Source: Coprobacillus sp.
Lineage (GTDB): Bacteria > Bacillota_I > Bacilli_A > RFN20 > CAG-826
Direction of reading: 5' to 3'
Assembly (NCBI GenBank): GCA_021203745.1
Contig: JAJQAP010000034.1
Location: forward strand, 4,317 to 39,424
DNA length: 35,108 bases
The translations under genes and the position numbers were made by a program. Shown piece after piece: positions 1 through 10,091 of the stretch (the first letter of the stretch is position 1; the number at the start of each line of letters is the position of its first letter). Below the pieces are notes generated by a model. That model worked only from the letters and a program-made list of their open reading frames with translations, was not told the origin of the DNA and did not search any database.

Positions 1-122
1 TCATCTGGGTTTACATCCACACCAACATCGACATCACCGACATCGACATTTACTTCACATGCCCCTAAGCCTAGTACTAGAGATAGCATGGCGATACAAG
101 TAAAGAATTTCGTTTTTTTCAT
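1..122 (-). CDS. Lipoprotein, N-terminal part only (truncated by window edge)
   Basis: Reverse complement reads MKKTKFFTCIAMLSLVLGLGACEVNVDVGDVDVGVDVNPD; lipobox LGAC; RBS AAAGGAG upstream of the ATG. Confidence 0.75.
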   Translation of the reverse strand, partial: MKKTKFFTCIAMLSLVLGLGACEVNVDVGDVDVGVDVNPD

Positions 123-245
123 TTACTAAATCTCCTTTATTAAATATTTATTTCTAAACATAGAAAAATTAAGAATGGCTTAAAATCTATATGTTTAGAT
201 TTGATGCTTTTATTGTACACACAAAAAAAAAAAAAACAAGATTTT

Positions 246-261
246 AGGAAAGCGGTTTCCT
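246..261. promoter_or_regulatory. LacI-family operator (AGGAAAGCGGTTTCCT)
   Basis: Palindrome with central CG; near-identical to two sites at 12645 and 12809; lies upstream of the lipoprotein gene at 1-122. Confidence 0.7.
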
Positions 262-284
262 ATAGTCTCATTTTTTATCATTCT

Positions 285-2015
285 TTATTTATAGACACGA
301 ACGTAATCGACATACATATTCGCACTAGTAAAGCTAGATTCGGGTGATTTATTATCATCAAAATTACCACCAACAGCAAGGTTTAAAATGATATAGAAAG
401 GAACATCAAATGGAGCGGTCTCACTAGAAGTGTCTCCTCCTGAATACCACTGGTTAGAATTTATCGACATCGTTAAAGAGTCGTCACAGTAATAAGAGAT
501 GTTGTTTGTGGCCCAAATAACAGAATATGTATGCCACTCGCTAGCGGGACTATTTAATGTATACTCTGTTGATTTATATTCATCGTAGACATTGCCGTAA
601 TGCAATGCACTAGATCCCCAGTATGGTAATCTTCCTTTTCCTTCAAAGATATCAATCTCACCGCTAGAAGGCCAAGTCCCATAGATAGAAGAGTCGACTG
701 GTAGTAGCCAGAAAGCGGGCCACATCCCGGTTTGTGTATCGTATTTAATTCTTGCTTCGACTTTCCCGTATGTAAGGTCAAATAGACCAAAGGTTCTTAT
801 TCTCCCTGACGTATATTGATAATAATCATCGGTTCCATAGATATGTTCTTTTTTCGCACTGATGAGAAGATTTCCGTTTGCGGTAGAAACATTAGACTCT
901 TGATACCATTCTAGTTCGTTATTCCCCCAACCAAAACCAGGTTCACCCGCGCCATATCCTCCTCCTGTCTGGTAAGACCATTTAGACTTATCTAGAGATG
1001 ATCCTTCAAACTCATCAGACCATATAAGGGTTGTATAATCCCCTCCATATAGAGTCCAACTAAAGGCGATAAGAGAAAAGGATATAGTTCCATTTGTGAC
1101 ACATGAGTTTGTGGATTCCACTCCCATCTGGATAGAGATATCGGCACTATTATCACTACTAAAGAGATTATCTATACTAACACTATTAAAGCCATTAACG
1201 ACTTGTATAACATTACCATTAACTGTAATAGAATCGTTAAAGTTAGCATTAAACTCTAAAGTTAAAGAGTACATACTACCATTAGTGAGTCCAACATCTT
1301 TTGGTAATTTTAAGAAAAGCTGCATATCCCACCACAAAGTGGAGCCAGTCGTCGACCAACTAAAATCGTAAGTCGCGCTATTTGCGTTATATGAATAGGT
1401 ACCAACATATGGTGTAGAGCCCCCGTCATAAGAGTAGTTAGACCAGTAATATAAATTACCATCACTAAGACTTACCACTTCTGTCTCTGCCATATACCTA
1501 GAGGGAGATAGTATCTTATCTAGTTCTACTTTATAGTACTCATCTTCATCTTCTGGGATTTCAACATCTGGGTCTTGACTCTCTCCAGTTTCATTATCTT
1601 TAACTGTTACTAGACAAGAAGCGGTTAACCCGAGATCAGTTGTGGTCGCAGTCACTAGGGCATTACCCTCTTTTAAACAGTTTAGTGTGGTCCCGTTAAT
1701 TGATATAACACTTAAATCAGATGAGTAAAGTGAATAGGATTTATCGTCAGCATTATCAGGTTTGACACTGATTAAAGAGGCTATATCAAACTTATCTCCT
1801 GTATATACAGAGAGTGTACTACTAAAAAAGGAGATAGATTCAACATGGATCACTCCATCATCATCATCATCCTCTTCAGTAGGAGAAGTGTCTATATCTA
1901 TAGACTCACTTGAACTATCACTAGAAGTTTGTCCACCTATAGTAAAAGAGAGATCGCAACTAGTAAGTGATAAGACACTAATAAGTAAGATAGATAGTAA
2001 GTATTTAAGTTTCAT
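285..2015 (-). CDS. GH16 endo-beta-glucanase (laminarinase-like) lipoprotein with N-terminal Ig-like (BIG2-type) domain
   Basis: Lipobox LTSC; acidic Ser/Asp linker; catalytic motif GEIDIFE (E-x-D-x-x-E); C-terminal FYIILNLAVGGNF...MYVDYVRVYK typical of GH16. Confidence 0.9.
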   Translation of the reverse strand: MKLKYLLSILLISVLSLTSCDLSFTIGGQTSSDSSSESIDIDTSPTEEDDDDDGVIHVESISFFSSTLSVYTGDKFDIASLISVKPDNADDKSYSLYSSDLSVISINGTTLNCLKEGNALVTATTTDLGLTASCLVTVKDNETGESQDPDVEIPEDEDEYYKVELDKILSPSRYMAETEVVSLSDGNLYYWSNYSYDGGSTPYVGTYSYNANSATYDFSWSTTGSTLWWDMQLFLKLPKDVGLTNGSMYSLTLEFNANFNDSITVNGNVIQVVNGFNSVSIDNLFSSDNSADISIQMGVESTNSCVTNGTISFSLIAFSWTLYGGDYTTLIWSDEFEGSSLDKSKWSYQTGGGYGAGEPGFGWGNNELEWYQESNVSTANGNLLISAKKEHIYGTDDYYQYTSGRIRTFGLFDLTYGKVEARIKYDTQTGMWPAFWLLPVDSSIYGTWPSSGEIDIFEGKGRLPYWGSSALHYGNVYDEYKSTEYTLNSPASEWHTYSVIWATNNISYYCDDSLTMSINSNQWYSGGDTSSETAPFDVPFYIILNLAVGGNFDDNKSPESSFTSANMYVDYVRVYK

Positions 2016-2018
2016 GTA

Positions 2019-3608
2019 TTAACGAAGTGCCTTTGTACTTAAGGGGTCAAAGAGAGTCACTTTTTTAAGGTCAATAGAGGCTTTTACCTTATCTCCTCTT
2101 GATAATTCTGTATCCGCACCAGCTTTTGCGATAATGTTATCGTCTTCAAAGAACTTTAAATGGAGATAGTATTCATTACCAAGAAGTTCCGCAACATCAA
2201 CTTCATACTCTTTAAACTCGGTTAAGGCTGTGGCTTTCGTTGGTTCTCCTTCAATATGGATATCTTCTGGTCTAATACCAAAGAGGATTGGGTGTTTCTT
2301 TGTTTTTAGGTACTCTTCATATTCACTGATATGTTCTCTCATCTCTTGGATAGGAGTATCTTCTTCTATCTCTTTAGCAACTTCAGGATCAGAAGGGTCT
2401 TTCATGATGACCTCTTCCTTATTCTTTTTATTGACAGAGGTACAATAATTTTGGATACGTTTATCGATTTCTCCCTTCAAATACTCGATTTCATCCTTAT
2501 AGAATTTATCGTGTATTTTGGTGTATTCCTTTAGTGTTATTACCTCTCCATTTTTAAAGGTAATAACACCATCATCATAATCACCCTCAATGATATTCAT
2601 CGCTGGAGATCCAATAAAGGTGCCCACAAACGTATTAGCGGGGTGGTTATATATTTCTTTTGGAGTGCCAATCTGCTGGATATGACCTTTATCCATAACG
2701 ACGATTCTTGTGGCCATCGTCATCGCTTCTGTCTGGTCATGGGTAACATAAATCGTCGTCGCTCCTAGTTGATGATGGAGTTTAGTAAGTTCACTTCTCA
2801 TCTGCACTCTGAGTTTAGCATCGAGGTTAGAGAGCGGTTCATCCATTAAGAAGATCTTGGTGTTACGAACGATTGCCCTCCCGAGCGCCACTCTTTGACA
2901 CTGACCTCCAGATAAGGCTCTTGGCTTTCGATCAAGATAATCTTCTATTTCGAGGATTTTCGCGGCGTTATGCACTCTTTCATCGATTTCATCTTTTGGA
3001 ACATGACGCATTTCAAGACCAAAAGCGAGGTTTTGATAAACGGTCATATGAGGATAGAGGGCATAGGACTGGAACACCATCGCTACATCTCTATCTTTGG
3101 GTTCTAGTTGATTAGCATACACCCCATTGATATATAGGTCACCTGCGGTTATATCTTCTAGTCCTGCAATCATACGTAATGTGGTTGATTTCCCGCATCC
3201 TGATGGTCCCACAAAAACGACAAATTCTCTTTCTTTTATATCGAGTGAGAAATCAAAGACCGCTTGAACGTGGTTAGCGTAGATCTTATTGACATTTTGG
3301 ATAGAGATACAGACACCTTCTGGAGCGACTTTCTCTTTCTTACGGTTTTCCTTTTCATATAAAACCATTTGACGATAGATATAGTCATTTTGTTTTTCTG
3401 TCGCTTTATCATCGATCTCTTTTTGCTTGTTTAAAGCGGCTCTTTCTTTTTTGCGTTCTTTTCGCTGTGCTTTCTGCTTTTCTTTTAACCTTTTGTAGTA
3501 TTCTTTTTCACTAAGTGGCTCTCCGTTTTCATCGAGATAATCTTCGACTTCTTCCTCTTCCGTTATCTCCTCTTCTTCAAGCTCTTGTTCAATTTGTTCG
3601 TCTTTCAT
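2019..3608 (-). CDS. Sugar ABC transporter ATPase (MsmK/UgpC/MalK type) with long charged N-terminal extension
   Basis: Walker [10 protein letters not shown], signature [14 protein letters not shown], Walker B IFLMDEP, C-terminal FGIRPEDI. The ORF opens at 3635, but GGGGAGGT RBS lies just upstream of the ATG at 3608. Confidence 0.93.
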   Translation of the reverse strand: MKDEQIEQELEEEEITEEEEVEDYLDENGEPLSEKEYYKRLKEKQKAQRKERKKERAALNKQKEIDDKATEKQNDYIYRQMVLYEKENRKKEKVAPEGVCISIQNVNKIYANHVQAVFDFSLDIKEREFVVFVGPSGCGKSTTLRMIAGLEDITAGDLYINGVYANQLEPKDRDVAMVFQSYALYPHMTVYQNLAFGLEMRHVPKDEIDERVHNAAKILEIEDYLDRKPRALSGGQCQRVALGRAIVRNTKIFLMDEPLSNLDAKLRVQMRSELTKLHHQLGATTIYVTHDQTEAMTMATRIVVMDKGHIQQIGTPKEIYNHPANTFVGTFIGSPAMNIIEGDYDDGVITFKNGEVITLKEYTKIHDKFYKDEIEYLKGEIDKRIQNYCTSVNKKNKEEVIMKDPSDPEVAKEIEEDTPIQEMREHISEYEEYLKTKKHPILFGIRPEDIHIEGEPTKATALTEFKEYEVDVAELLGNEYYLHLKFFEDDNIIAKAGADTELSRGDKVKASIDLKKVTLFDPLSTKALR

Positions 3609-3609
3609 T

Positions 3610-4494
3610 TTAATCGACCTCCCCAATATATTCATACATTCTGACGCAATCTATTTTCATTTCGCACTCACGAAAGTCATCTTCAGGTTCTAGATATCCA
3701 TCAAAGTGACCTCCAACTGCGCAGTTAATTAGCATATGAAACTCCGTATCAAATGGAGCGCGTGGATTATCATAATCCGCCTCAGTCCACCAACAGTTAA
3801 TTCCTGTAGAGTTCATCCTCATCACTTCGTCGTCATCGACATACCACACCATATAATCAGGGAACCATTCCAATGCGTACCAATGGTAGTTAGAGATATT
3901 ATCGTTTCCACTCATGATATATGTTTTTGTGGTGTACGTACTAGTGTGTTCTTGACCATAATGGAGGGCGCAGCTTGTCATATCGGTAACTCTTCCTCTT
4001 GCCTCCATTATATCAATCTCCCCAGATGCTGCCCAAATACCATAGGGGGTATTATCTTCTGGGAGCATCCAAAATGCTGGCCACATACCTTGGACCATAG
4101 GAAGAGATATAAGTGCTTCTATTCTTCCATATTTAGTATACATCTTTCCCTTACTTCTTATACGGGTGGATGTATATTTATAACCTTTATAATCTTCTCT
4201 TCTAATATGGATAGTCATTTCACTATTTTCAAATGTTGCGTTTTCATCGGTGTAGTATTCTAGTTCTTCGTTTCCCCAACCGACGTTACCATACTCCTCT
4301 CCGTTTCCAATCATGTACTCCCATTTAGATTCATCTAAATGGTCGAGATCAAACTCATCTTCAAAGATTAAGGAGAATTGAGTCTGATCTACATATGGTT
4401 CATAACGTCGATGACTAGTTTCATTACATCCGGTTATTGAGGATATAGATAGTAAGACAACTGAAGGAACAAGGATAAGTTTAGAGACTCTCAT
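3610..4494 (-). CDS. GH16 endo-beta-1,3-glucanase-like lipoprotein
   Basis: Lipobox ITGC; catalytic motif [12 protein letters not shown]-terminal [14 protein letters not shown]...IDCVRMYEY. Confidence 0.9.
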   Translation of the reverse strand: MRVSKLILVPSVVLLSISSITGCNETSHRRYEPYVDQTQFSLIFEDEFDLDHLDESKWEYMIGNGEEYGNVGWGNEELEYYTDENATFENSEMTIHIRREDYKGYKYTSTRIRSKGKMYTKYGRIEALISLPMVQGMWPAFWMLPEDNTPYGIWAASGEIDIMEARGRVTDMTSCALHYGQEHTSTYTTKTYIMSGNDNISNYHWYALEWFPDYMVWYVDDDEVMRMNSTGINCWWTEADYDNPRAPFDTEFHMLINCAVGGHFDGYLEPEDDFRECEMKIDCVRMYEYIGEVD

Positions 4495-7400
4495 TTGGAA
4501 TTACCTCCACTTCGATTTTGTCTATTTTTGCCGCTCTTATATCTTTAACAAGACTAGGTTCACTAATAATATCTTTATACTCTTTATCATTAATCTTATA
4601 GAGAAGATGAGAGCCTTTATATGTATCAATTCTCGATGGGTTATGATAAATAATCTTTATTTTTCCAAGAAAGGTATAACTAACTTTATCATCACCATCA
4701 AAGAAAGAAGATGGGAGTACTGGATTTAAAGAGAAGGTAAGAGTCCCTTTTGTATCTAGTTTAAATGGGTGCTCACCAATAAAGATGATATTACTCATAT
4801 TGAGTACTTCGCTATTTGCCCCGGTTAGTCTAGCAAAATATCCTCTTCCCCATCTCGAACTGTCTGGATTACAAGTTGGAACGATAAAGGAAACATTCTC
4901 AATTGGACTACGTCCATAAACACTTGGATCCATGTAACAGACAAAGTTTGTTTTTAACTCGGTATAAAACTCGTCATAATAGCCCGCTTCTAATAGTCCT
5001 AAAAGGTATTTATAAGCCATATGAACAAAATCGCATTCTCTTTCTAGCCATCCTTTCGTAAAGGCATGCACTCTTCCTATTTCAAAGGGGGCATCGTCTA
5101 TTGCGGCGCATGTTTTATATATCCCTAGACTCTTATCATAAAGATCTGATTCCTTTATATATTTATAGTCTTCTAGTGTGGCAACATCCTTCCCTAGTTT
5201 AAACATGCGCGCACTGGCTTCTAGGAATGGGGGTATAGTCTCTAGAGTAAACTCTTTAACTTTTACTGTCTTTAAACCTAGATGAGATACTTTACCAGTT
5301 TCTTCATACTCTTTAACGTTATAGATAAGATAAGAGGGAAGAATTCCACCACCTATCTCTTTAGCCTCTTTAATACCTTTTGTAAGGATACTATCTACCT
5401 TAGAAAGAAATAGAATAATATCGTTAATCTTAATCTTTTTAGACGCGCCTTTAACAAAATAATGAACTTTATCTCTAAAGGTTTCTCTCGCACTTGTAAC
5501 CTTATCCCAATAGCTAAAAGAGGATAAAGAGCTTTTGATAAGTAAATCGAGGTTCTTATTAACTTCTTTATAGAAGCTATACTGCTCTAAGAGGATATAG
5601 ATACTTTTCTTTCTATCTTTTTTTGAAAGTGATCTTAAAGACTTAGAGAGAAACCTAGTTAATCTAAGGAGTTCCACAGTTTCACTAAGGCCACTGCTAA
5701 AGAGTCCAGGTAGCCCATTCATCGCATCGTTCCATCCAGGTTTCTCGCACTCCATCTCTATCCCTAGCTGCTTAGAATCGAGAGTGGAAAATTTAATGAG
5801 GATTAAGTTAAATATTTTACTTAGAAGGGTTGTTTGAACTTGTGTCCCATGCTTATCCACTAACCAATGGGTTTCATTCATATCAAAGCCTTTATCTTTA
5901 GCCTCTCTTTCTACCGCTTTTAAGTCGATTGCCCCGTATTGACGTACTTGTTTATCCTCTGTTAAGCAATACTTTTCGCTTCTTGGATTTACATAGACAA
6001 GAGAATAGAAGTATTTATAAGAATCATCAAAGAGAAGGTCTTTAATTCTATCTGGATAGATGGCTATATAGTTTTCGAGTAGATCGACATTATATGTCCA
6101 GTGATCAATCCAGTACCCTTCTGAGAAAGAGGCTTCCACTTCTTGATTAGAGTGATCAATTATCATTTCAAAGAGTTCTAATTGGTCTTTATCTTTTAAA
6201 TACGTATATAAAGAAGATGGACTATAATCCTTAATTAACTCTTTTAATTCTTGCCTATTTTCATATTTATCTAGTATCGATAAATCAAAGGTATCTTTTA
6301 TATGAAAGGAGTTAGGTTTTATCGTTAATGGGTTTTGTCCATCAATCTGAATAAGATTAAAGAAAGTCTTAATATTATAATCGTTTAGATACGGAGCGAA
6401 GTATAAGTCATTTCTTCGATTCTGATTTATATCGCGAAAGTTCCCATTCCCTGAAGAATAGAACTGGTAAGGGATATTAAAGAAGTTATAATCACGCTCC
6501 ATATCTCCATGTTTACGTCCATAGACATAATATGGAGTGTTTCCAATTAATGTTGGGAAGCCCCCACGTAGCCCATTATCGAGATATGACTGTTTAATAT
6601 AGTTATCAAAGACTTCATTTGAGGTATGGAGGTCAACACTTTTAAGGAGATCATTAACTATCTTACTTGTTTCATCTTTAAGGATGATATCTAAGAGATT
6701 ATCGTTATTTACAATATAAGTATTAAACTCCTCTAAAGAGGAAAAAGAGCCATATAGAGAGTAAAATGTTAGACTTTCTCCTGGCTCTAGACTAATCGAG
6801 AGCCCCGAAAAAGCACAAGGTAAGATATTCTCTTCTTGAATAGTCTGATTAATAAACTCTTTATACTCTTTTTCGATAAAGTTAACTGGATGGATGAGGG
6901 CGCTGTCCCCACCAAAAACAAGATCGAGATTAATGAATGGGTCTAGGGCTATCTTTTTACCATCCCTTATATAGAATGAATAAAAGCCATTACCCTCCAC
7001 CCTCTCTTTCACCACTGGGTTATCCCCTGTCGATGTTTTAAACTTGACGAATGGTGCTTTTTTATCGAGGTTATGGATTTGACAGTACGCTTGCATTAAA
7101 GAAACTTCTTCTTTATAAGCGACATTATCGAGTCCATAAGGGAAAAACACCGGTAAACCATCGAGGATATCGTATGTAAGTGTTTTTGAAGATGGATTAG
7201 TAATCGTCACCTTTCTAATTAAAGAGTTAAAAGGCTCGTTAGATATCGTGTTATAGTTAACACTAATCTCGTAAAGATTAGATTTTTCTTCAATTGTAAT
7301 ATTTGTTTTATCGATTTTTAAAATCTGGTCATCGGGTTTAGAAAAAGGTTCATAGGTTTTACCATTTACTTTAATAAAGGTTCTAAAACCCTTTAAAGGG

Positions 7401-7618
7401 ATATTCTGATAGGCAAGAGTGGCACTGTCAAACGGGGTAATTGGAGTGTTACGAGAATCCACTCCAAAACCACCGACACACTGACCGACACTCGCATAAA
7501 ACACCCACATTGGTTTTCCTCTCTCCCCCGCAATCGCGGGTAAAAAGGAAGAGAATGTTTTCCCATTTAAATAGTCCTTTATGATAAATGTGTCACCACT
7601 AAATTCGTATTTAACCAT
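4481..7618 (-). CDS. GH94-superfamily glycoside phosphorylase (possibly beta-1,3-oligoglucan phosphorylase, GH149/GH161-like)
   Basis: 1045 aa; glycoside phosphorylase motif CEKPGWNDAMNGLPGLFSSGLSETVEL; no signal peptide; sits in a beta-glucanase/transporter operon. Confidence 0.82.
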   Translation of the reverse strand: MVKYEFSGDTFIIKDYLNGKTFSSFLPAIAGERGKPMWVFYASVGQCVGGFGVDSRNTPITPFDSATLAYQNIPLKGFRTFIKVNGKTYEPFSKPDDQILKIDKTNITIEEKSNLYEISVNYNTISNEPFNSLIRKVTITNPSSKTLTYDILDGLPVFFPYGLDNVAYKEEVSLMQAYCQIHNLDKKAPFVKFKTSTGDNPVVKERVEGNGFYSFYIRDGKKIALDPFINLDLVFGGDSALIHPVNFIEKEYKEFINQTIQEENILPCAFSGLSISLEPGESLTFYSLYGSFSSLEEFNTYIVNNDNLLDIILKDETSKIVNDLLKSVDLHTSNEVFDNYIKQSYLDNGLRGGFPTLIGNTPYYVYGRKHGDMERDYNFFNIPYQFYSSGNGNFRDINQNRRNDLYFAPYLNDYNIKTFFNLIQIDGQNPLTIKPNSFHIKDTFDLSILDKYENRQELKELIKDYSPSSLYTYLKDKDQLELFEMIIDHSNQEVEASFSEGYWIDHWTYNVDLLENYIAIYPDRIKDLLFDDSYKYFYSLVYVNPRSEKYCLTEDKQVRQYGAIDLKAVEREAKDKGFDMNETHWLVDKHGTQVQTTLLSKIFNLILIKFSTLDSKQLGIEMECEKPGWNDAMNGLPGLFSSGLSETVELLRLTRFLSKSLRSLSKKDRKKSIYILLEQYSFYKEVNKNLDLLIKSSLSSFSYWDKVTSARETFRDKVHYFVKGASKKIKINDIILFLSKVDSILTKGIKEAKEIGGGILPSYLIYNVKEYEETGKVSHLGLKTVKVKEFTLETIPPFLEASARMFKLGKDVATLEDYKYIKESDLYDKSLGIYKTCAAIDDAPFEIGRVHAFTKGWLERECDFVHMAYKYLLGLLEAGYYDEFYTELKTNFVCYMDPSVYGRSPIENVSFIVPTCNPDSSRWGRGYFARLTGANSEVLNMSNIIFIGEHPFKLDTKGTLTFSLNPVLPSSFFDGDDKVSYTFLGKIKIIYHNPSRIDTYKGSHLLYKINDKEYKDIISEPSLVKDIRAAKIDKIEVEVIPNESL

Positions 7619-7653
7619 ACTAAACCCTAGAAGTATTTATTTAGTTTTAATCA

Positions 7654-9102
7654 TTATTCTCCGTAAATATATGAGGAGATAATTGGGCACTTTAAGGAAG
7701 GTAAAACACCATCCTCGATATCCCAAATATCGGTATCATAAGTTGTGTAGAGTTCCGCCTTAACGATATCCTCATCGGAGTAAACATCGCAGTTTGTGAT
7801 TTGACCAAGATCGACATCTCCAGATGTTGGTTTATTCTCTCCTTTATGGGTTTGACCAAAACTAGCAGCGTGAGTGGTATAACCTTCTAGTTCGGGTTGA
7901 ATAACATCAAAAGCAGAAGATGTGCAGTTAATAGCAGTTCCCCAGCATTTACCAACGAAAGAGTAGACACCATTGGTAGGCATATTATTGGAATCTGTTG
8001 CTTTCCCTGATCCAGAAGCGGCATCTTTATCCACAGCGCAGAAAATCCATTCAGGAAGTTGCATATTATCTCCACTTGCCGCGTGATCCCATCCATTACC
8101 TGGGGTGCCAATATAATCCGCGCCAAAATCGATATAATAGTCAGGCATGCTGACGCTTGTGTTATAGCAGATAACATTAGAGACAACCGCCCCAGAAGAG
8201 ATAATTCCTACCACTCCCCCGCAGTTACAATCATCATCATAGAAGTGTGTGGCCATCGTGACGGAAGAGTTAGTTACAAGACAATTTTCTAGTGTTCCCA
8301 TGATGTTTCCAGCGACCGCACCAACAATGGTTCTTCCTGTAACATCGAGGTTATCAAAATGAACGTTTCTAACAACACCTGAAGAGCCAATAACTTGGAA
8401 GAGTCCAATATTATCGCCATTAACATGGCAGCCCTCACTAAATCCATATCTATCAGAAGAATATGTTCCGTAGTAGACATCGGAGTTTGATGGATAGACC
8501 TCTCCTTTTGAAGACCACTGGACTTGTTGACCAGGGAGTTCAGAATAGGCTAGATGGGCGTTAGAAACTGTATATCCATTACCCTCTAATGTTCCATGGA
8601 AGTACTCATTTCTTGGATCCGTTTCTTCATAGAAGCGACCAAATGGTTCAAAGTTAGGGATACTAGATAGGTCGATATCATTCCCTAAAGCGTATGTCCC
8701 TGATAGGTTATCATTAATCGCTTGAAACTCGTCTGCATTTCTTATTACTTTGGTGCAGATCATGACGTTGACTCTTTCCACACTTCCATCAGTGTAAGTG
8801 ACTGTCATTGTCTTTTCTCCGGTTCCCTGCTGAGAGAAATAGGAACCGTCAATTGTTAAGATTCCATTTTTATAGGAGTATTGAGATTTATCCGCAAAAT
8901 AACGTGACATACTGATTTCTTCAATCTTTTTATCAGCATTATCTAGCTCCACTCCTACTAGGTAGTCTTGTTCACTACTATCATAGATAAGTAAGTCTTT
9001 TTGGTAGATTTCTTCTCCTTTTTGTAATGAGACACCACCGCATCCAGTCAGTGAACCCACCGCAAGGAGACACGCTACCATACTAAGTCCGATTTTTTTC
9101 AT
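7654..9102 (-). CDS. Lipoprotein with GLUG/right-handed beta-helix-like repeats
   Basis: Lipobox LTGC; repeats such as GTLEGNGYTVSNAHL, NIGLFQVIGSSGVVRNVHFDNLDVTG, GAVAGNIMGTLENCLVTNSSV. Confidence 0.75.
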   Translation of the reverse strand: MKKIGLSMVACLLAVGSLTGCGGVSLQKGEEIYQKDLLIYDSSEQDYLVGVELDNADKKIEEISMSRYFADKSQYSYKNGILTIDGSYFSQQGTGEKTMTVTYTDGSVERVNVMICTKVIRNADEFQAINDNLSGTYALGNDIDLSSIPNFEPFGRFYEETDPRNEYFHGTLEGNGYTVSNAHLAYSELPGQQVQWSSKGEVYPSNSDVYYGTYSSDRYGFSEGCHVNGDNIGLFQVIGSSGVVRNVHFDNLDVTGRTIVGAVAGNIMGTLENCLVTNSSVTMATHFYDDDCNCGGVVGIISSGAVVSNVICYNTSVSMPDYYIDFGADYIGTPGNGWDHAASGDNMQLPEWIFCAVDKDAASGSGKATDSNNMPTNGVYSFVGKCWGTAINCTSSAFDVIQPELEGYTTHAASFGQTHKGENKPTSGDVDLGQITNCDVYSDEDIVKAELYTTYDTDIWDIEDGVLPSLKCPIISSYIYGE

Positions 9103-9144
9103 AATTAAATCCCCTTTATTAATAAATTTATTTAAAGATAATAA

Positions 9145-10089
9145 TTAACCTTTTAAACCTCCAACTGAGGTATTTTCCATAATAGTCCTATTAAAGACAA
9201 TAAATAGGATGATAATTGGTATGATGGCGACGATTATTGTGGCAAACAGCAGAGGATAACTGTTTTTCTGCAGCATCTGGTCGGAAAGCGTTTTTAAACC
9301 GACGGCAATCGTTGGTTTCTGTGGTAAGTAAATACTTGGAGTTAAATAATCGTTCCAAAGACCAATTAACTGAATGATTGAAACCGCGATAATTGAACCT
9401 TTTGCCATAGGAATAATAATTCTAAAGAAGATGACAAAGTCATTGGCTCCATCGATTTTTGCCGCCTCTACATAAGTCCAACTTAAATTCTTAAAGAATG
9501 AATATAGAAGCAAGAAGTTAGAACCAAATCCTCCTGAGTAGAGGAATATACATCCTATCACAGTGTTTGTCAGTCCCATCGCTCTCATGAGTTGAATCTG
9601 AGAAGGTAATGCTCCAACGATAGGGACAATGAGCGAGAAGATAACAACCGCCCAAATAACATTTCTTCCTGGGAATTTATACTTTGCCACAACGTAAGCC
9701 GCACAACTTGAGAAAAACACGGTGACAATTGTTCCTACTCCCGCGATAAGTACAGACATCCCAAGCATCTGCCAAATATTAAACTCGCCCGTTGATCTAG
9801 ATGTACGTGTGGTAAAAGCTTCTTTATAGTTTTCCCATGTTAATTGGCTAGGCCAAGACATAAAGTTATCCGCAAACTCAGATGTCGTTTTAAAAGAGTT
9901 CATAAGCATCCAGGCAAATGGGAAGAGGAATGTTATTGCAAAAACAATAAAGATAACAAGGACGATAATAAAGACCGCTCTTTCAAGCCCTTTTCTCTTA
10001 TAGAGAACGTCGTGCTTTCTCGCGTAGCGAGTTTCCTTAGTGCGTTCTCTTCTTCCTTTCCACCAACGGGTTATTGCGTTTTGTGCCAT
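9145..10089 (-). CDS. Sugar ABC transporter permease (MalG/AraQ type)
   Basis: Six-TM pattern; EAA-loop region EAAKIDGANDFVIFFRIIIPMAKGSI. Confidence 0.92.
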   Translation of the reverse strand: MAQNAITRWWKGRRERTKETRYARKHDVLYKRKGLERAVFIIVLVIFIVFAITFLFPFAWMLMNSFKTTSEFADNFMSWPSQLTWENYKEAFTTRTSRSTGEFNIWQMLGMSVLIAGVGTIVTVFFSSCAAYVVAKYKFPGRNVIWAVVIFSLIVPIVGALPSQIQLMRAMGLTNTVIGCIFLYSGGFGSNFLLLYSFFKNLSWTYVEAAKIDGANDFVIFFRIIIPMAKGSIIAVSIIQLIGLWNDYLTPSIYLPQKPTIAVGLKTLSDQMLQKNSYPLLFATIIVAIIPIIILFIVFNRTIMENTSVGGLKG

Positions 10090-10091
10090 AG

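Noticed and set aside
1850-1872. ATC/CAT trinucleotide run
   Set aside because: Encodes the poly-Asp linker of the GH16 lipoprotein; ordinary low-complexity linker
2230-3115. Plus-strand ORFs of 72, 67 and 80 aa
   Set aside because: Antisense to the ABC ATPase gene, low-complexity, no support
3736-4263. 175-aa plus-strand ORF
   Set aside because: Antisense to the GH16 gene; no recognisable domain, no RBS; typical shadow ORF
7887-8480. Short ORFs overlapping the GLUG lipoprotein
   Set aside because: Shadow ORFs of a well-supported CDS
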